Counted from the first letter of the stretch, positions 16,816 to 25,238 are shown. The stretch: 64,000 nt of DNA from CAWAPD01 sp963783865 (GCA_963783865.1 CAWAPD010000004.1:221089-285088); one strand, 5' to 3'. Translations and numbers: made by a program. The notes: generated from the letters alone by a model not told the origin.

Positions 16816-18059
16816 GCGTGGCCACCGTCTGTCAGGCGGCGCGCCGCGCGTCGCGCGACCTGGCGCTGCTCACGAGCGCCGACAAGGACGAAGCCTTGCG
16901 GCTGGTGGGCGAGGCGCTGCGGCGCCGCGCGGCCGAGATCCTGCACGACAACGCCGAGGACGTCGAGCAGGCCCGCCGCGACCGGCTGCCGGAGGCCATG
17001 GTCGACCGGCTGCTGCTCGACGAGGACCGCCTGGCGGAGATCGAGGCGAGTGTCGAGGCCGTGCGGGCGCTGCGCGACCCGGTCGGCCAGGTCCAGAGCG
17101 GCTGGCGGCTGCCCAACGGGCTCGACGTGAGCCGGGTGAGAGTGCCCCTCGGCGTGGTCGCCGTCGTCTACGAGTCCCGGCCCAACGTCACGGTCGACGC
17201 GGCCGCCCTCTGCCTCAAGACGAGCAATGCCGTCATCCTTCGCGGGGGCAGCGCCGCCAAGCACTCGAACCGCATCCTCGCCGAGGTCGTCCAGGGCGCC
17301 GTCCTCGAGGCGGGCCTGCCGGCCGAGGCGGTGTCGTTCCTGGCGGGCGGTCGCGAGGTGCTGGCCGAGCTGGTGCAGCAGAGGGGCACGGTCGACGTGG
17401 TCATCCCCAGAGGGGGAGAGGAGCTCAAGGACTTCCTCGTCGAGCACAGCAAGGTGCCGGTGATCTACGCCGCCGGGGGCAACTGCCACGTGTACGTCGA
17501 CGCGGCCGCCGACCTGGACAAGGCCGTGGCCATCGCCGTGAACGCGAAATGCCAGCGGCCCGGGGTGTGCAACGCGGCCGAGACGCTGCTCGTGCACCGG
17601 CAGGCCGCGGCCGCGTTCCTGCCCCGGGCCGTCGAGGAGCTCAAGCGGCGCGGCGTGGAGCTGGCCGTCGACAAGGCCACGCACGAGATCGTGCCCGACC
17701 CCGAGCTCAAACGCGCCAACCGCACGCACTACGAGACCGAGTTCCTGTCGCTCAAGATGGCGGTGCGCGTGGTCGACTCGCTCGACGAGGCGGTGGAGCA
17801 CATCGCGACCTTCGGCACCGGGCACTCAGAGGCGATCGTGACCGAGGACCTCGAGGCGGCGCGCGCGTTCACACGCCGCGTCGACGCGGCCGCCGTGTAC
17901 GTGAACGCGTCGACCCGCTTCACCGACGGGGGTGAGCTCGGCCTCGGCGCGGAGATGGGGATCTCCACGCAGAAGCTGCATGCCCGCGGCCCGATCGCCC
18001 TCGAGGAACTGACGACGCTCAAGTACGTCGTCTGGGGCGACGGCCAGACGCGGAGCTGA
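16812..18059 (+). CDS. proA: Glutamate-5-semialdehyde dehydrogenase (gamma-glutamyl phosphate reductase)
   Basis: 415 residues. An aldehyde dehydrogenase fold that reduces gamma-glutamyl phosphate with NADPH. The catalytic cysteine is in KCQRPGVCNAAETLL, and the cofactor region has VYESRPNVTVDAAALCLK. ATG 16812 overlaps the proB stop, so the kinase and reductase are made together, as expected for a pair that hands over an unstable intermediate. Confidence 0.96.
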   Translation: MSVATVCQAARRASRDLALLTSADKDEALRLVGEALRRRAAEILHDNAEDVEQARRDRLPEAMVDRLLLDEDRLAEIEASVEAVRALRDPVGQVQSGWRLPNGLDVSRVRVPLGVVAVVYESRPNVTVDAAALCLKTSNAVILRGGSAAKHSNRILAEVVQGAVLEAGLPAEAVSFLAGGREVLAELVQQRGTVDVVIPRGGEELKDFLVEHSKVPVIYAAGGNCHVYVDAAADLDKAVAIAVNAKCQRPGVCNAAETLLVHRQAAAAFLPRAVEELKRRGVELAVDKATHEIVPDPELKRANRTHYETEFLSLKMAVRVVDSLDEAVEHIATFGTGHSEAIVTEDLEAARAFTRRVDAAAVYVNASTRFTDGGELGLGAEMGISTQKLHARGPIALEELTTLKYVVWGDGQTRS

Positions 18060-18066
18060 GCCGGCG

Positions 18067-18675
18067 ATGAGCGGCCCGCGGGCGATCGGCGTCTTCGGCG
18101 GGAGCTTCAACCCGCCTCACCTGGGCCACCTCGCCATCGCCTCCGACGCGTGCGCGCTGCTCGACCTCGAGCGCGTCGTCTTCGTGCCGGCGGCGGCGCC
18201 GGTGCACCGGCCCGTCGAGGACGACGTGGCGCCCGAGACCCGCGTGGAGATGACGCGCCTCGCCGTGGCCGGGGACGACCGCTTCGCCGTCTCGACGATC
18301 GAGATCGAGCTCGGCCTGCGCTACACCCTCGACGTGGTGACGGAGCTGCGGCGCCGGCTGGCGCCGGCGCCGCTGTTCTTCCTGCTGGGCTCCGACTCAC
18401 TGGCGCAGTTCGGCGCCTGGCACGACCCGGCGGCCATCCTGGAGCGGTGCAGGCTCGCGGTGGCTCCCCGGCCGGGCGACGACCCGGCCGGCATCGAGCG
18501 GGCGGCCGCCGGGCTGGGCCCGGGCAAGGCCGTCGTGCTGCGCTCGGCCGTGCTCGACATCTCGTCGAGCATGATCCGCGACCGGCTGCGGCTGGGACTG
18601 CCCATCCGCTACCTGGTGCCGGCGCCGGTCGAGGGGTTCGTCCGCGACCACGGGCTGTACCGGGCGGCGACGTGA
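18067..18675 (+). CDS. nadD: Nicotinate-nucleotide adenylyltransferase
   Basis: 202 residues. The nucleotidyltransferase signature GVFGGSFNPPHLGHL is at the N-terminus and ISSSMIRDRL (the ISSTxIR motif) near residue 160. It adenylates nicotinate mononucleotide in NAD synthesis. An 11-bp inverted repeat (18348-18358 with 18363-18373) lies mid-gene. The TGA overlaps the next gene's GTG; the nadD-yqeK-LytR_C-rsfS order is conserved in many Gram-positive lineages. Confidence 0.95.
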   Translation: MSGPRAIGVFGGSFNPPHLGHLAIASDACALLDLERVVFVPAAAPVHRPVEDDVAPETRVEMTRLAVAGDDRFAVSTIEIELGLRYTLDVVTELRRRLAPAPLFFLLGSDSLAQFGAWHDPAAILERCRLAVAPRPGDDPAGIERAAAGLGPGKAVVLRSAVLDISSSMIRDRLRLGLPIRYLVPAPVEGFVRDHGLYRAAT

Positions 18676-19235
18676 CCGGTGAGGTCGAGCGCGCCGACGG
18701 GATGCTGCGGGCGAGCGGGCTGTCGCCCGAGCTCGAGGAACACAGTCGCAGGGTGGCGGCGACCGCGGCGCGTCTGGCGGAGCGCTGGGGCGCTCCGCCA
18801 GAAGACGCCGCGGTCGCCGGCCTTCTGCACGACCTCGCCAAGGAGACGTCGGGGGAGGAACTCCTGACGCAGGCGCGAAGCCTCGGAATCGAGGTCGGTC
18901 CGCTCGAGGAGCGCTATCCGGCGCAGCTCCTGCACGCCCCGGTGGCGGCGGCGCGGGCCGCCGCGGCTGGGTTCTCGGAGCCGGTGGTGCGCGCGATCGC
19001 CCGGCACACGGTGGCTGGCGGTGGTATGACGACGCTCGACCGGTGCGTGTTCGTCGCCGACGCGGTGGAGCCCGGGCGCACATGGCGTGGGGTGGAGGAG
19101 ATGCGACGTTTGGCCGATGATTCACTCGATGCGGCGGTGGCGGCGATCGTCCACCGCGACGTGGAACGTCTGAGACGGGACGGCAAGCAGGTGCATCCGA
19201 TGATGCTCGAGCAGGCGGAGGAGAGCGGTGGCTAG
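18672..19235 (+). CDS. yqeK: HD-domain hydrolase YqeK (probable Ap4A hydrolase)
   Basis: 187 residues. HD-domain ligands are seen in EEHSRRV (first His), LLHDLAKE (HD pair), LLHAPVAA and IARHTVAG. Members of the YqeK family split diadenosine tetraphosphate symmetrically into two ADP. The GTG at 18672 overlaps the nadD stop (GTGA). A 13-bp perfect inverted repeat at 18773-18802 lies in the RLAERWGAPPEDA coding segment. Confidence 0.9.
   Translation: MTGEVERADGMLRASGLSPELEEHSRRVAATAARLAERWGAPPEDAAVAGLLHDLAKETSGEELLTQARSLGIEVGPLEERYPAQLLHAPVAAARAAAAGFSEPVVRAIARHTVAGGGMTTLDRCVFVADAVEPGRTWRGVEEMRRLADDSLDAAVAAIVHRDVERLRRDGKQVHPMMLEQAEESGG
18773..18802. repeat. 13-bp perfect inverted repeat inside yqeK
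   Basis: 18773-18785 pairs with 18790-18802 around the loop TGGG. A further GCGTCT/AGACGC pairing continues past a two-base bulge. Confidence 0.85.
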
Positions 19236-20388
19236 ACGGGGGAGCAGGAGCGGATACCGGGCCAGCAGGCTGGCCGAACGCCGCAGCAAGCGCTCACAGG
19301 TCACCCAGAACTGGCTGCTGTACTTCCTCGCCGGCGTGGTCGGGTTCGCGGCCGTGTTCGGCGCGGTAGCGGTCGGCCGCGCCCTGACCGCGGACCACGG
19401 CAAGAAGACGTCGCAGAGCTACCTGGCGCTGCTGACCTTCGCCGCCGAGCCCGGCGCGCAGCCGTCCGCGGCGCTGCTCGTGCAAGACGACGCCGGGGGT
19501 GGAGTGACGCTGTACACGGTCCCGCGCGACCTGCTGCTGACCGCGCCCAACGGCGCTCTCGTGATGGCCGGCGACGTGATGAAGGACGGCGCCCTCGAGA
19601 GCTACCTGGGCAGGCTTATCGGCGCGCCCGTCACCTACGCGCTGCCCCTGACGTACGCCGACCTGCAGAAGCTCGGCGGGGGTGACGACGTGCTCGTATC
19701 CGGCACGCGCCCCTTCTCGCTGCAGGTCGGCGGCGCGACGCACGACTACCCGGTGCAGTTCACCGTACCCGCGACCCGGCTCGGGCAGCTGCTCGGCGCT
19801 GCCGGCGCGACCGGCGAGGACGAGTCCGACGCCGCCCAGGCGGTCTGGAACGGCACCTTGAAGGGCGCTGCCCTGCAGCAAGCGGGGGCGCGCTCCAAGG
19901 CGGTCGCTGCCGTGGCCGACGGCCTCGCGTCGAAGGGCCTCAAGAAGGCCGATGCCCGCAAGGTGCTCGAGGCCCTCCTGTCCGGACAGGTGACGGTGAC
20001 GCGCATCCCGTCGGCCGGCCGGGTCTCGCAGGGGCAGTTCGCCTACTGGCCCGACCGGGCGCAGATCACGGCCGCCATCACGCGCAAGGCGCCGGGCTAC
20101 CAGGCCCCCTACACCGTCGTCGTGGAAAACGGGACGGGCGCCGTGGGCGTCGGCGAGCTGGTCGCCGAACGCCTGGCCACGCTCGACGTGAACCTGGCGC
20201 CGGTGCGCAACGCGGATTCGTTCGACTACACCCAGACACAGATCCTGGCCTCATCGGACGCCATGCTCATGGCGAACGAGGTGCGCGGGCTGCTGAAGCG
20301 CGGCGTCGTCCTGCAGGGGAACGGGCTCCCCAAGGGGACCATCGTCGTCATCGTGGGCAAGGATCTCAAGGCCAAGGAGCTGAAGTAG
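19228..20388 (+). CDS. Membrane-anchored LytR C-terminal-domain protein
   Basis: 386 residues. A basic N-terminal tail is followed by one membrane segment (~29-52), an LCP-like extracellular region (LLTFAAEPGAQPSAALLV, TVPRDLLLTAPNG) and a C-terminal LytR_C domain (TVVVENGTGAVGVGELVAERL). LCP proteins attach glycopolymers to peptidoglycan. The arginine-rich catalytic pattern of true LCP enzymes is incomplete here, so enzymatic activity is doubtful. GTG 19228 overlaps yqeK by 8 bases. Confidence 0.75.
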   Translation: MARRGSRSGYRASRLAERRSKRSQVTQNWLLYFLAGVVGFAAVFGAVAVGRALTADHGKKTSQSYLALLTFAAEPGAQPSAALLVQDDAGGGVTLYTVPRDLLLTAPNGALVMAGDVMKDGALESYLGRLIGAPVTYALPLTYADLQKLGGGDDVLVSGTRPFSLQVGGATHDYPVQFTVPATRLGQLLGAAGATGEDESDAAQAVWNGTLKGAALQQAGARSKAVAAVADGLASKGLKKADARKVLEALLSGQVTVTRIPSAGRVSQGQFAYWPDRAQITAAITRKAPGYQAPYTVVVENGTGAVGVGELVAERLATLDVNLAPVRNADSFDYTQTQILASSDAMLMANEVRGLLKRGVVLQGNGLPKGTIVVIVGKDLKAKELK

Positions 20389-20789
20389 CGAGCGACGCCG
20401 ACATCGCCCAGGCCCGCGACCTGGCGCGTGAGATCGTCCGTCTGGCCGACGCGAAGAAGGCGGCCGACCCCGTGGTGCTCGACATGTCGGGCGCCGTCTC
20501 CTACACCGACTGCTTCGTGATCTGCAGCGGGAACACGGCGCGCCAGACCAAGGCGATCGCCGACGCGATCAGCGAAGGACTGCGTCACCGCCGCGTGCGC
20601 CCGTCGCGCGTCGAGGGCGAGCGCGAGGCGGAGTGGATCCTGCTCGACTACCTCGACGTTGTCGTGCACGTGTTCACCACCGCGGCACGGGAGTTCTATC
20701 GCCTGGAGGCATTGTGGCGCGACGTGCCGCGCATCGAGCTTGACCTGCCGCGGGACGAGACGGAGGATGCCCCGGACGCCGGCGCCTGA
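20385..20789 (+). CDS. rsfS: Ribosomal silencing factor RsfS, start unclear
   Basis: About 134 residues as drawn. RsfS binds L14 and blocks subunit joining in starved cells. VVLDMSGAVSYTDCFVICSG and WILLDYLDVVVHVF are the family core. The only in-frame canonical start, GTG 20472, would remove the N-terminal helix that other RsfS proteins have (here DIAQARDLAREIVRLADAKK). AAGGAG at 20374-20379 is placed for a start at 20385, but the codon there is GTA, overlapping the upstream TAG. Either a rare start is used, or the protein is the short 105-residue form. Confidence 0.85.
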   Translation, partial: VASDADIAQARDLAREIVRLADAKKAADPVVLDMSGAVSYTDCFVICSGNTARQTKAIADAISEGLRHRRVRPSRVEGEREAEWILLDYLDVVVHVFTTAAREFYRLEALWRDVPRIELDLPRDETEDAPDAGA

Positions 20790-20805
20790 GCTCCCGTAGG
20801 GATGG

Positions 20806-20835
20806 TTCGACGCGCCGGCGTCGAAACGGTACTGT
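20806..20835 (+). promoter_or_regulatory. Probable promoter of the CAP protein gene
   Basis: TTCGAC at 20806-20811 and TACTGT at 20830-20835, 18 bases apart, lie in the gap before the gene that starts at 20870. Confidence 0.4.
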
Positions 20836-20869
20836 CGTCAGCACCGACAACGACCGTGGAGGAAGGCGC

Positions 20870-21406
20870 ATGCTCACGATCACACGACTGCGGACCCTGC
20901 TCGCCGTAGCGGCGGCGGTCCTGGTGGCGTCGTGGGGAGTCGCGGCCTACGTCGCGCCGCACGCCAGGGCCATCACCCTGAACACCGCCGAGAAGCGCGT
21001 GTTGCACCTGATCAACGCCGCCCGCCAGAAGCATGGGCGGCACACGGTACGGCTCCGCTCGAGCCTGTATCACGCGGCCAAGGCGCACTCGCGCAGCATG
21101 ATCGGCAAGGACTATTTCTCGCACTATTCCTACAGCGGGGCCACGCCGGCCGAGCGCATCCTTTCGTACGGCTACGCACAGACCGGCTGCACGTACTGGA
21201 AGGTGGGCGAGTGCATCGGCTGGGGCAAGGGTGACGCGGGCACGGCGCGCGCCATCTTCCACGAGTGGATGAACAGCAGCGGGCACCGCGCGATCATCCT
21301 GACGAAGGCGTGGCGCGACGTGGGTATCGGCCGGGCTACGGGCACCTTCGAGGGGCTGAGCGGCGTGCGCATGTTCACCATCGACTTCGGGCGGCGCAAG
21401 ACGTGA
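20870..21406 (+). CDS. Secreted CAP/SCP-domain protein
   Basis: 178 residues. An N-terminal signal sequence (~1-34) is followed by a CAP domain: LHLINAARQKHG, then SHYSYSGATPAERILSYGY, GECIGWG and WMNSSGHRAIIL. The histidine and glutamate residues of the CAP cavity are present. Bacterial CAP proteins are exported and of largely unknown role. ATG 20870 has GGAGGAAGG upstream. The gene has its own promoter candidate and ends in a strong hairpin, so it is probably a single-gene unit. Confidence 0.85.
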   Translation: MLTITRLRTLLAVAAAVLVASWGVAAYVAPHARAITLNTAEKRVLHLINAARQKHGRHTVRLRSSLYHAAKAHSRSMIGKDYFSHYSYSGATPAERILSYGYAQTGCTYWKVGECIGWGKGDAGTARAIFHEWMNSSGHRAIILTKAWRDVGIGRATGTFEGLSGVRMFTIDFGRRKT

Positions 21407-21411
21407 GCGCC

Positions 21412-21444
21412 GGGGAGGGGGCGGCCGCAGGCCGCCCCCTCCCC
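21412..21444 (+). terminator. Perfect GC hairpin with GCA triloop after the CAP gene
   Basis: 15-bp perfect stem (21412-21426 with 21430-21444) closing the loop GCA, six bases after the stop. There is no long U-tract. The same loop closes the hairpins at 25043 and 33432. Confidence 0.7.
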
Positions 21445-21544
21445 TCACGACTCCCCTGACCCTGTCGCCCGGGAGCCGCTCCAGGTCTCGGGGTGGCTCT
21501 CTCTCATCCCTACGGCGGCGACCCGCCAACGGTCGCCCGCCGGT

Positions 21545-21571
21545 TTGCCGTCCCCCGGATGGTGCTACACT
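21545..21571 (+). promoter_or_regulatory. dinB promoter, leaderless
   Basis: TTGCCG at 21545-21550 and TACACT at 21566-21571 (15-base spacer). The expected start site is seven to nine bases on, at the ATG of dinB (21580), so the message is probably leaderless. Confidence 0.55.
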
Positions 21572-21572
21572 A

Positions 21573-21586
21573 CGAACGTATGTTCG
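21573..21586. promoter_or_regulatory. LexA (SOS) box overlapping the dinB start codon
   Basis: CGAACGTATGTTCG matches the Gram-positive/actinobacterial LexA consensus CGAAC-N4-GTTCG at every fixed base. Its centre contains the dinB ATG (21580-21582). LexA bound here would cover the transcription start and the initiation codon. Confidence 0.85.
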
Positions 21587-22755
21587 TACGCGAGCCCGCC
21601 ATCCTCCACGTCGACATGGACGCCTTCTTCGCGTCGGTCGAGCAGGCGCGCGACCCGGCGTTGCGGGGCCGGCCGGTGATCGTCGGCGGCCGGGCAGACC
21701 GGCGCAGCGTCGTGACGACGGCCTCGTACGAGGCGCGCGCCTTCGGCGTGCGCACGGCGATGCCCGTCGCCCGGGCGCTGCGCCTGTGTCCCGAGGCCGT
21801 GCTCGTGTCCGGCGACATGCGGGCCTACGCGGCCGTGCACCGGCGCCTGATCGCGCTCTTCGGCGGCTTCACCGACCGCGTCGAGGCGGTCTCCATCGAC
21901 GAGGCGTTCCTCGACGTCACCGGCAGCCGGCGGCTGTTCGGCCCGCCGCAGGCCATCGCGCGGCGTATCCAGCAGCGCGTCGTCGACGACCACGGCATCA
22001 CGTGCTCGATCGGCATCGGCCCCAACAAGCTGCTGGCCAAGCTCGCCTCCGACCTGGGCAAGCCGGTCGGCCTCGTGGCGCTGACCGAGGCCGACGTCCA
22101 CGGCTGCCTGCGCGAGTTGCCGGTGCGCGCGCTCCACGGCATCGGGCCGGTCGCCGAAGAGCGCCTGCTCGGGCTCGGCCTGACCACCGTGGGCCTGCTG
22201 CAAGACGTCCCCGATGCGTTGCTGGCGGCGGCGTTCGGGCCGGGGGCGGCGGGGCTCAAGCACCTCGCCTTCGGGCGCAGCCTGTCGCCGGTCTCGAGTA
22301 GCCCCGCCGCCCCCCGCTCGATGGGCCGCGAGACCACCTTCCCCGAAGACGTCGCCGACCCCGAGTTGCTGCGCGCCGCGCTGCTGTCGCTCAGCCACGA
22401 CCTGATGACGCGCCTGCGCGGCAAGGGGTACGCGGCGCGCACGGTGTCGGTCAAGGTCCGCGACAGCGCGTTCCACACCGTCGGCCGCAGTCACACCCTG
22501 CCGCGGCCGACCACGGCCACGCGCTGCGTCTACGACACGGCGGCGCGCCTGCTGGGCGAGGTCGAGCTCGGTCCGCGGCGGGTGCGGCTGGTCGGCGTCA
22601 CGGTCGGCGACCTGCAGAGCGGCGACGTGCAGCTCACGCTGGACGACGGCTGGCGGCACGTCGCGTTGGACGAGGCGGTCGACCGCGTGCGCGCCCGGTA
22701 CGGCCGCCGCAGCATCAGGCCGGCGGTCGCCTGCGCCGCCGATGCCGTGTGCTAG
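21580..22755 (+). CDS. dinB: DNA polymerase IV (Y family)
   Basis: 391 residues from ATG 21580. Y-family motifs: ILHVDMDAFFASVEQ (catalytic Asp), the SIDEAFLDVTGS motif with the Asp-Glu pair, SIGIGPNKLLAKLAS, and a C-terminal little-finger domain. It performs error-prone translesion synthesis. The reading frame is open further upstream to 21493, but the promoter and LexA box place the start at 21580, giving MFVREPAILHVDM. Control by the SOS response is evident from the box. No beta-clamp motif is obvious to me in the last residues. Confidence 0.94.
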   Translation: MFVREPAILHVDMDAFFASVEQARDPALRGRPVIVGGRADRRSVVTTASYEARAFGVRTAMPVARALRLCPEAVLVSGDMRAYAAVHRRLIALFGGFTDRVEAVSIDEAFLDVTGSRRLFGPPQAIARRIQQRVVDDHGITCSIGIGPNKLLAKLASDLGKPVGLVALTEADVHGCLRELPVRALHGIGPVAEERLLGLGLTTVGLLQDVPDALLAAAFGPGAAGLKHLAFGRSLSPVSSSPAAPRSMGRETTFPEDVADPELLRAALLSLSHDLMTRLRGKGYAARTVSVKVRDSAFHTVGRSHTLPRPTTATRCVYDTAARLLGEVELGPRRVRLVGVTVGDLQSGDVQLTLDDGWRHVALDEAVDRVRARYGRRSIRPAVACAADAVC

Positions 22756-22758
22756 ACT
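22753..22758 (+). promoter_or_regulatory. -10 element upstream of the EF-G-like gene leader
   Basis: TAGACT overlaps the dinB stop and is followed after nine bases by GTG 22768, the start of the first mini-ORF, so the leader may itself be leaderless. Confidence 0.4.
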
Positions 22759-22767
22759 TCACGGCCT

Positions 22768-22842
22768 GTGGACGGTGGCCCGACGCCGCTCCGGCGCCGC
22801 GCCACCCCCGGTGACGACGACCAAGGAGCACGCGAGCGATGA
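22768..22842 (+). CDS. Mini-ORF 1 in the EF-G-like leader (24 codons)
   Basis: GTG 22768 to TGA 22840-22842, encoding a charged 24-residue peptide. Its stop overlaps the ATG of mini-ORF 2 (ATGA at 22839). No homology is recognised. Listed because it is the first link of three chained ATGA overlaps leading into the GTPase gene. Confidence 0.3.
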   Translation: MDGGPTPLRRRATPGDDDQGARER

Positions 22843-22919
22843 CGTCGGACCGCACAGGGAGGTACGAGCTTCCCGGCGGGGCTCCCCGCCACATCCGGTC
22901 TGCTCCGCGTCGCCCATGA
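22839..22919 (+). CDS. Mini-ORF 2 in the EF-G-like leader (26 codons)
   Basis: ATG 22839 to TGA 22917-22919. AAGGAG lies ten bases upstream of the ATG. Its stop overlaps the ATG of mini-ORF 3. The peptide is basic (MTSDRTGRYELPGG...). Confidence 0.3.
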   Translation: MTSDRTGRYELPGGAPRHIRSAPRRP

Positions 22920-22981
22920 CGCACCGTCTGGGCGGCGCGTTTGCGTCTCGCGTCCTCTCGCGACAAGGAGAAAGGCAATGA
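22916..22981 (+). CDS. Mini-ORF 3 in the EF-G-like leader (21 codons)
   Basis: ATG 22916 to TGA 22979-22981, ending exactly across the ATG of the EF-G-like gene (ATGA at 22978). The frame is open from 22742, so a longer small protein starting at GTG 22811 is also possible. Confidence 0.35.
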   Translation: MTHRLGGAFASRVLSRQGERQ

Positions 22982-25038
22982 CAGAACCGCGCAAGATCAG
23001 GAACGTCGCCCTCGTCGGTCACCGCGGGACCGGCAAGACGTCGCTGCTCGAGGCGCTGCTGTTCAGGGCCGGGGCCAGCAACCGCCTGGGCCGCGTCGAG
23101 GACGGCACGACCGTCGGCGACTTCGACGACGACGAGAAGCGGCGGCAGCTGACGCTGTCGTCGAGCCTCGCCCACGTCGAGCGCGACGGGCTCAGCTTCA
23201 ACCTCATCGACACGCCCGGCGACTCCAGCTTCCAGGCCGACACCATCGGCGCGCTGCGGGTCACCGAGACCGCCCTGGTCGTCGTCAACGCCGTCATGGG
23301 CGTCGAGGTCCAGACCGAGCGGCTGTGGGGGCGCGCCGACGAAGCCGGGCGCGCCCGCATCCTGTTCTGCAACATGCTCGATCGCGAGCGGGCCGACTTC
23401 GACCGCTCGCTGGCCGCGCTCAAGGAGTCCTTCGGCCAGAAGGTCGCCGCGGTGCAGCTGCCGATCGGCAGCGAGCACGGGTTCGTCGGGGTGGTCGACG
23501 TGCTCAGGATGCGCGCCTACACGGGCGAGGCCGACAAGGTCGCCGAAGGCGAGGTGCCGGCCGAGCTCGCCGACCGCGCCGCCGAGCTGCGCGAAGCCCT
23601 GATCGAGGTCATCGTCGAGACCAGCGACGAGCTCATGGAAAAATACCTGAACGAAGAGGAGATCCCGGCCGCCGAGCTCGACGCCGGCCTGGCGCAGGCG
23701 ATCGTCGAGGCGAAGCTCTTCCCGGTCGCCGTGGGGGCCGCCGCCAAGCTCATCGGGATCGACCAGCTCCTCGACCTCATGGCGCTGGCCCCGTCCCCGG
23801 CCGACGCGCCGCCCGTGGTCCTCGACGGCGCCGAGCTGTTGTGCGACGCGGGCAAGCCGGCGGCGGCGTTCGTGTTCAAGACCGTGGCCGACCCGTTCAG
23901 CGGCCACATCAACGTGCTGCGCGTGTTCCAGGGCACCGTCGGCAGCGACAGCAACCTCAGCGTCGCCCGCGACGGCCACAAGGAGCGCCTCGGAGCGCTG
24001 CTCAAGCAGCAGGGCAAGGAGACCAAGCAGGTGGACAAGCTCGTGGCCGGCGACATCGGCGCCGTGGCGAAGCTCAAGGACGCGGTGACCGGCGACACGC
24101 TGGCGGCCGACGGCGTCAAGGGCGCCTTCGAGCCCGTCACCTACCCGGCGCCGCTCATGTCGTTTGCGGTGAGCGCCAAGGCCAAGGGCGACGAGGACAA
24201 GGTCATGACCGCGCTGCGGCGGCTCTCCGAAGAGGACCCGATGATGCACGTCTCCCGCGACGGGCAGACCGGCGAGATGATCGTCTCGGGCATGAGCCAG
24301 GTGCACGTCGAGGTCACGGTCGAACGCATGAAGCGCCGCTTCAACGTCGAGGTCGAGCTCAAGCCGCCCCGGGTGCCGTACCGCGAGACGATCCGCGGCA
24401 CGGCCAAGGCCGAGGGCAAGCACAAGAAGCAGACCGGGGGTCGTGGCCAGTTCGCCGACACCTGGCTCGAGGTCTCCGCGCGAGCCAGCGGCGAGGGGTT
24501 CGAGTTCGTCGACAAGATCGTCGGCGGCGCGATCCCGCGCAACTTCATCCCGGCCGTCGAGAAGGGCGTGCGGGCGGCCATGGCCGAAGGCATCCTCGCC
24601 GGATACCCGGTGGTCGACGTCTCGGTCAAGCTCTACGACGGCAAGTACCACCCCGTCGACTCCTCGGACATGGCGTTCCAGATCGCCGGGTCGCTCGGGT
24701 TCAAGGCGGCCGTCGAGAAGGCCAATCCCGTGCTGCTCGAGCCGATCATGAACGTCGAGGTGATCGTGCCCGACGAGTCGGTCGGCGACATCATCGGCGA
24801 CATGAACTCGCGCCGCGGCCGGGTGCTGGGCACCAACCCCAAGGGGCACAGCAGCACGATCCAGGCCGAGGTGCCGCTGGCCGAGATGGTCAGCTACGCG
24901 CCCGACCTCACGTCCATGACCGGCGGGCGCGGCGATTACCACATGGAGTTCCTGCGCTACGAAGAGGTGCCGGCGCACATGGCGCAGAAGGTCATCGACC
25001 AGGCAAAGAAAGACCGCGAAGAAGCGCGCAAGGGGTAG
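22978..25038 (+). CDS. Elongation factor G-like GTPase
   Basis: 686 residues with EF-G domain order: G domain (1-~265), domain II, III, IV (GGRGQFADTWLEV) and V. It differs from true EF-G: the P-loop is GHRGTGKTS rather than AHIDAGKTT, and the G4 motif is NMLD rather than NKMD. It matches the second, EF-G-like family common in actinomycetes, whose exact role (ribosome rescue, recycling or back-translocation) is not settled. ATG 22978 has AAGGAGAAAGG upstream and a chained mini-ORF leader, suggesting translational control. Confidence 0.88.
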   Translation: MTEPRKIRNVALVGHRGTGKTSLLEALLFRAGASNRLGRVEDGTTVGDFDDDEKRRQLTLSSSLAHVERDGLSFNLIDTPGDSSFQADTIGALRVTETALVVVNAVMGVEVQTERLWGRADEAGRARILFCNMLDRERADFDRSLAALKESFGQKVAAVQLPIGSEHGFVGVVDVLRMRAYTGEADKVAEGEVPAELADRAAELREALIEVIVETSDELMEKYLNEEEIPAAELDAGLAQAIVEAKLFPVAVGAAAKLIGIDQLLDLMALAPSPADAPPVVLDGAELLCDAGKPAAAFVFKTVADPFSGHINVLRVFQGTVGSDSNLSVARDGHKERLGALLKQQGKETKQVDKLVAGDIGAVAKLKDAVTGDTLAADGVKGAFEPVTYPAPLMSFAVSAKAKGDEDKVMTALRRLSEEDPMMHVSRDGQTGEMIVSGMSQVHVEVTVERMKRRFNVEVELKPPRVPYRETIRGTAKAEGKHKKQTGGRGQFADTWLEVSARASGEGFEFVDKIVGGAIPRNFIPAVEKGVRAAMAEGILAGYPVVDVSVKLYDGKYHPVDSSDMAFQIAGSLGFKAAVEKANPVLLEPIMNVEVIVPDESVGDIIGDMNSRRGRVLGTNPKGHSSTIQAEVPLAEMVSYAPDLTSMTGGRGDYHMEFLRYEEVPAHMAQKVIDQAKKDREEARKG

Positions 25039-25042
25039 CCCG

Positions 25043-25083
25043 GCAGGCGGGGCGGCGGCCCGCAGGGCCGCCGCCCCGCCTGC
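25043..25083 (+). terminator. 19-bp perfect hairpin with GCA triloop
   Basis: 25043-25061 pairs perfectly with 25065-25083 around GCA, five bases after the stop of the EF-G-like gene. It lacks a U-tract but is the only candidate terminator before pdxS. Confidence 0.75.
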
Positions 25084-25205
25084 GCCCTGCGCCGCCCGGA
25101 CGGCTTCGCCAGGGCGGCGCGCCGACTCGTCCGTGACCGGCCGGAGTGGCTGATTTGCGGGCATTTTCGCGGTACGACGCGATAGCGGGGCGCGATGGCG
25201 TGGGA

Positions 25206-25211
25206 TAGAAT
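25206..25211 (+). promoter_or_regulatory. -10 element of the pdxS operon
   Basis: TAGAAT precedes pdxS by 28 bases; a strong AAGGAGG ribosome-binding site lies between. No clear -35. Confidence 0.4.
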
Positions 25212-25238
25212 CGTGGTCCAGCAAGAAGGAGGTGTCCC

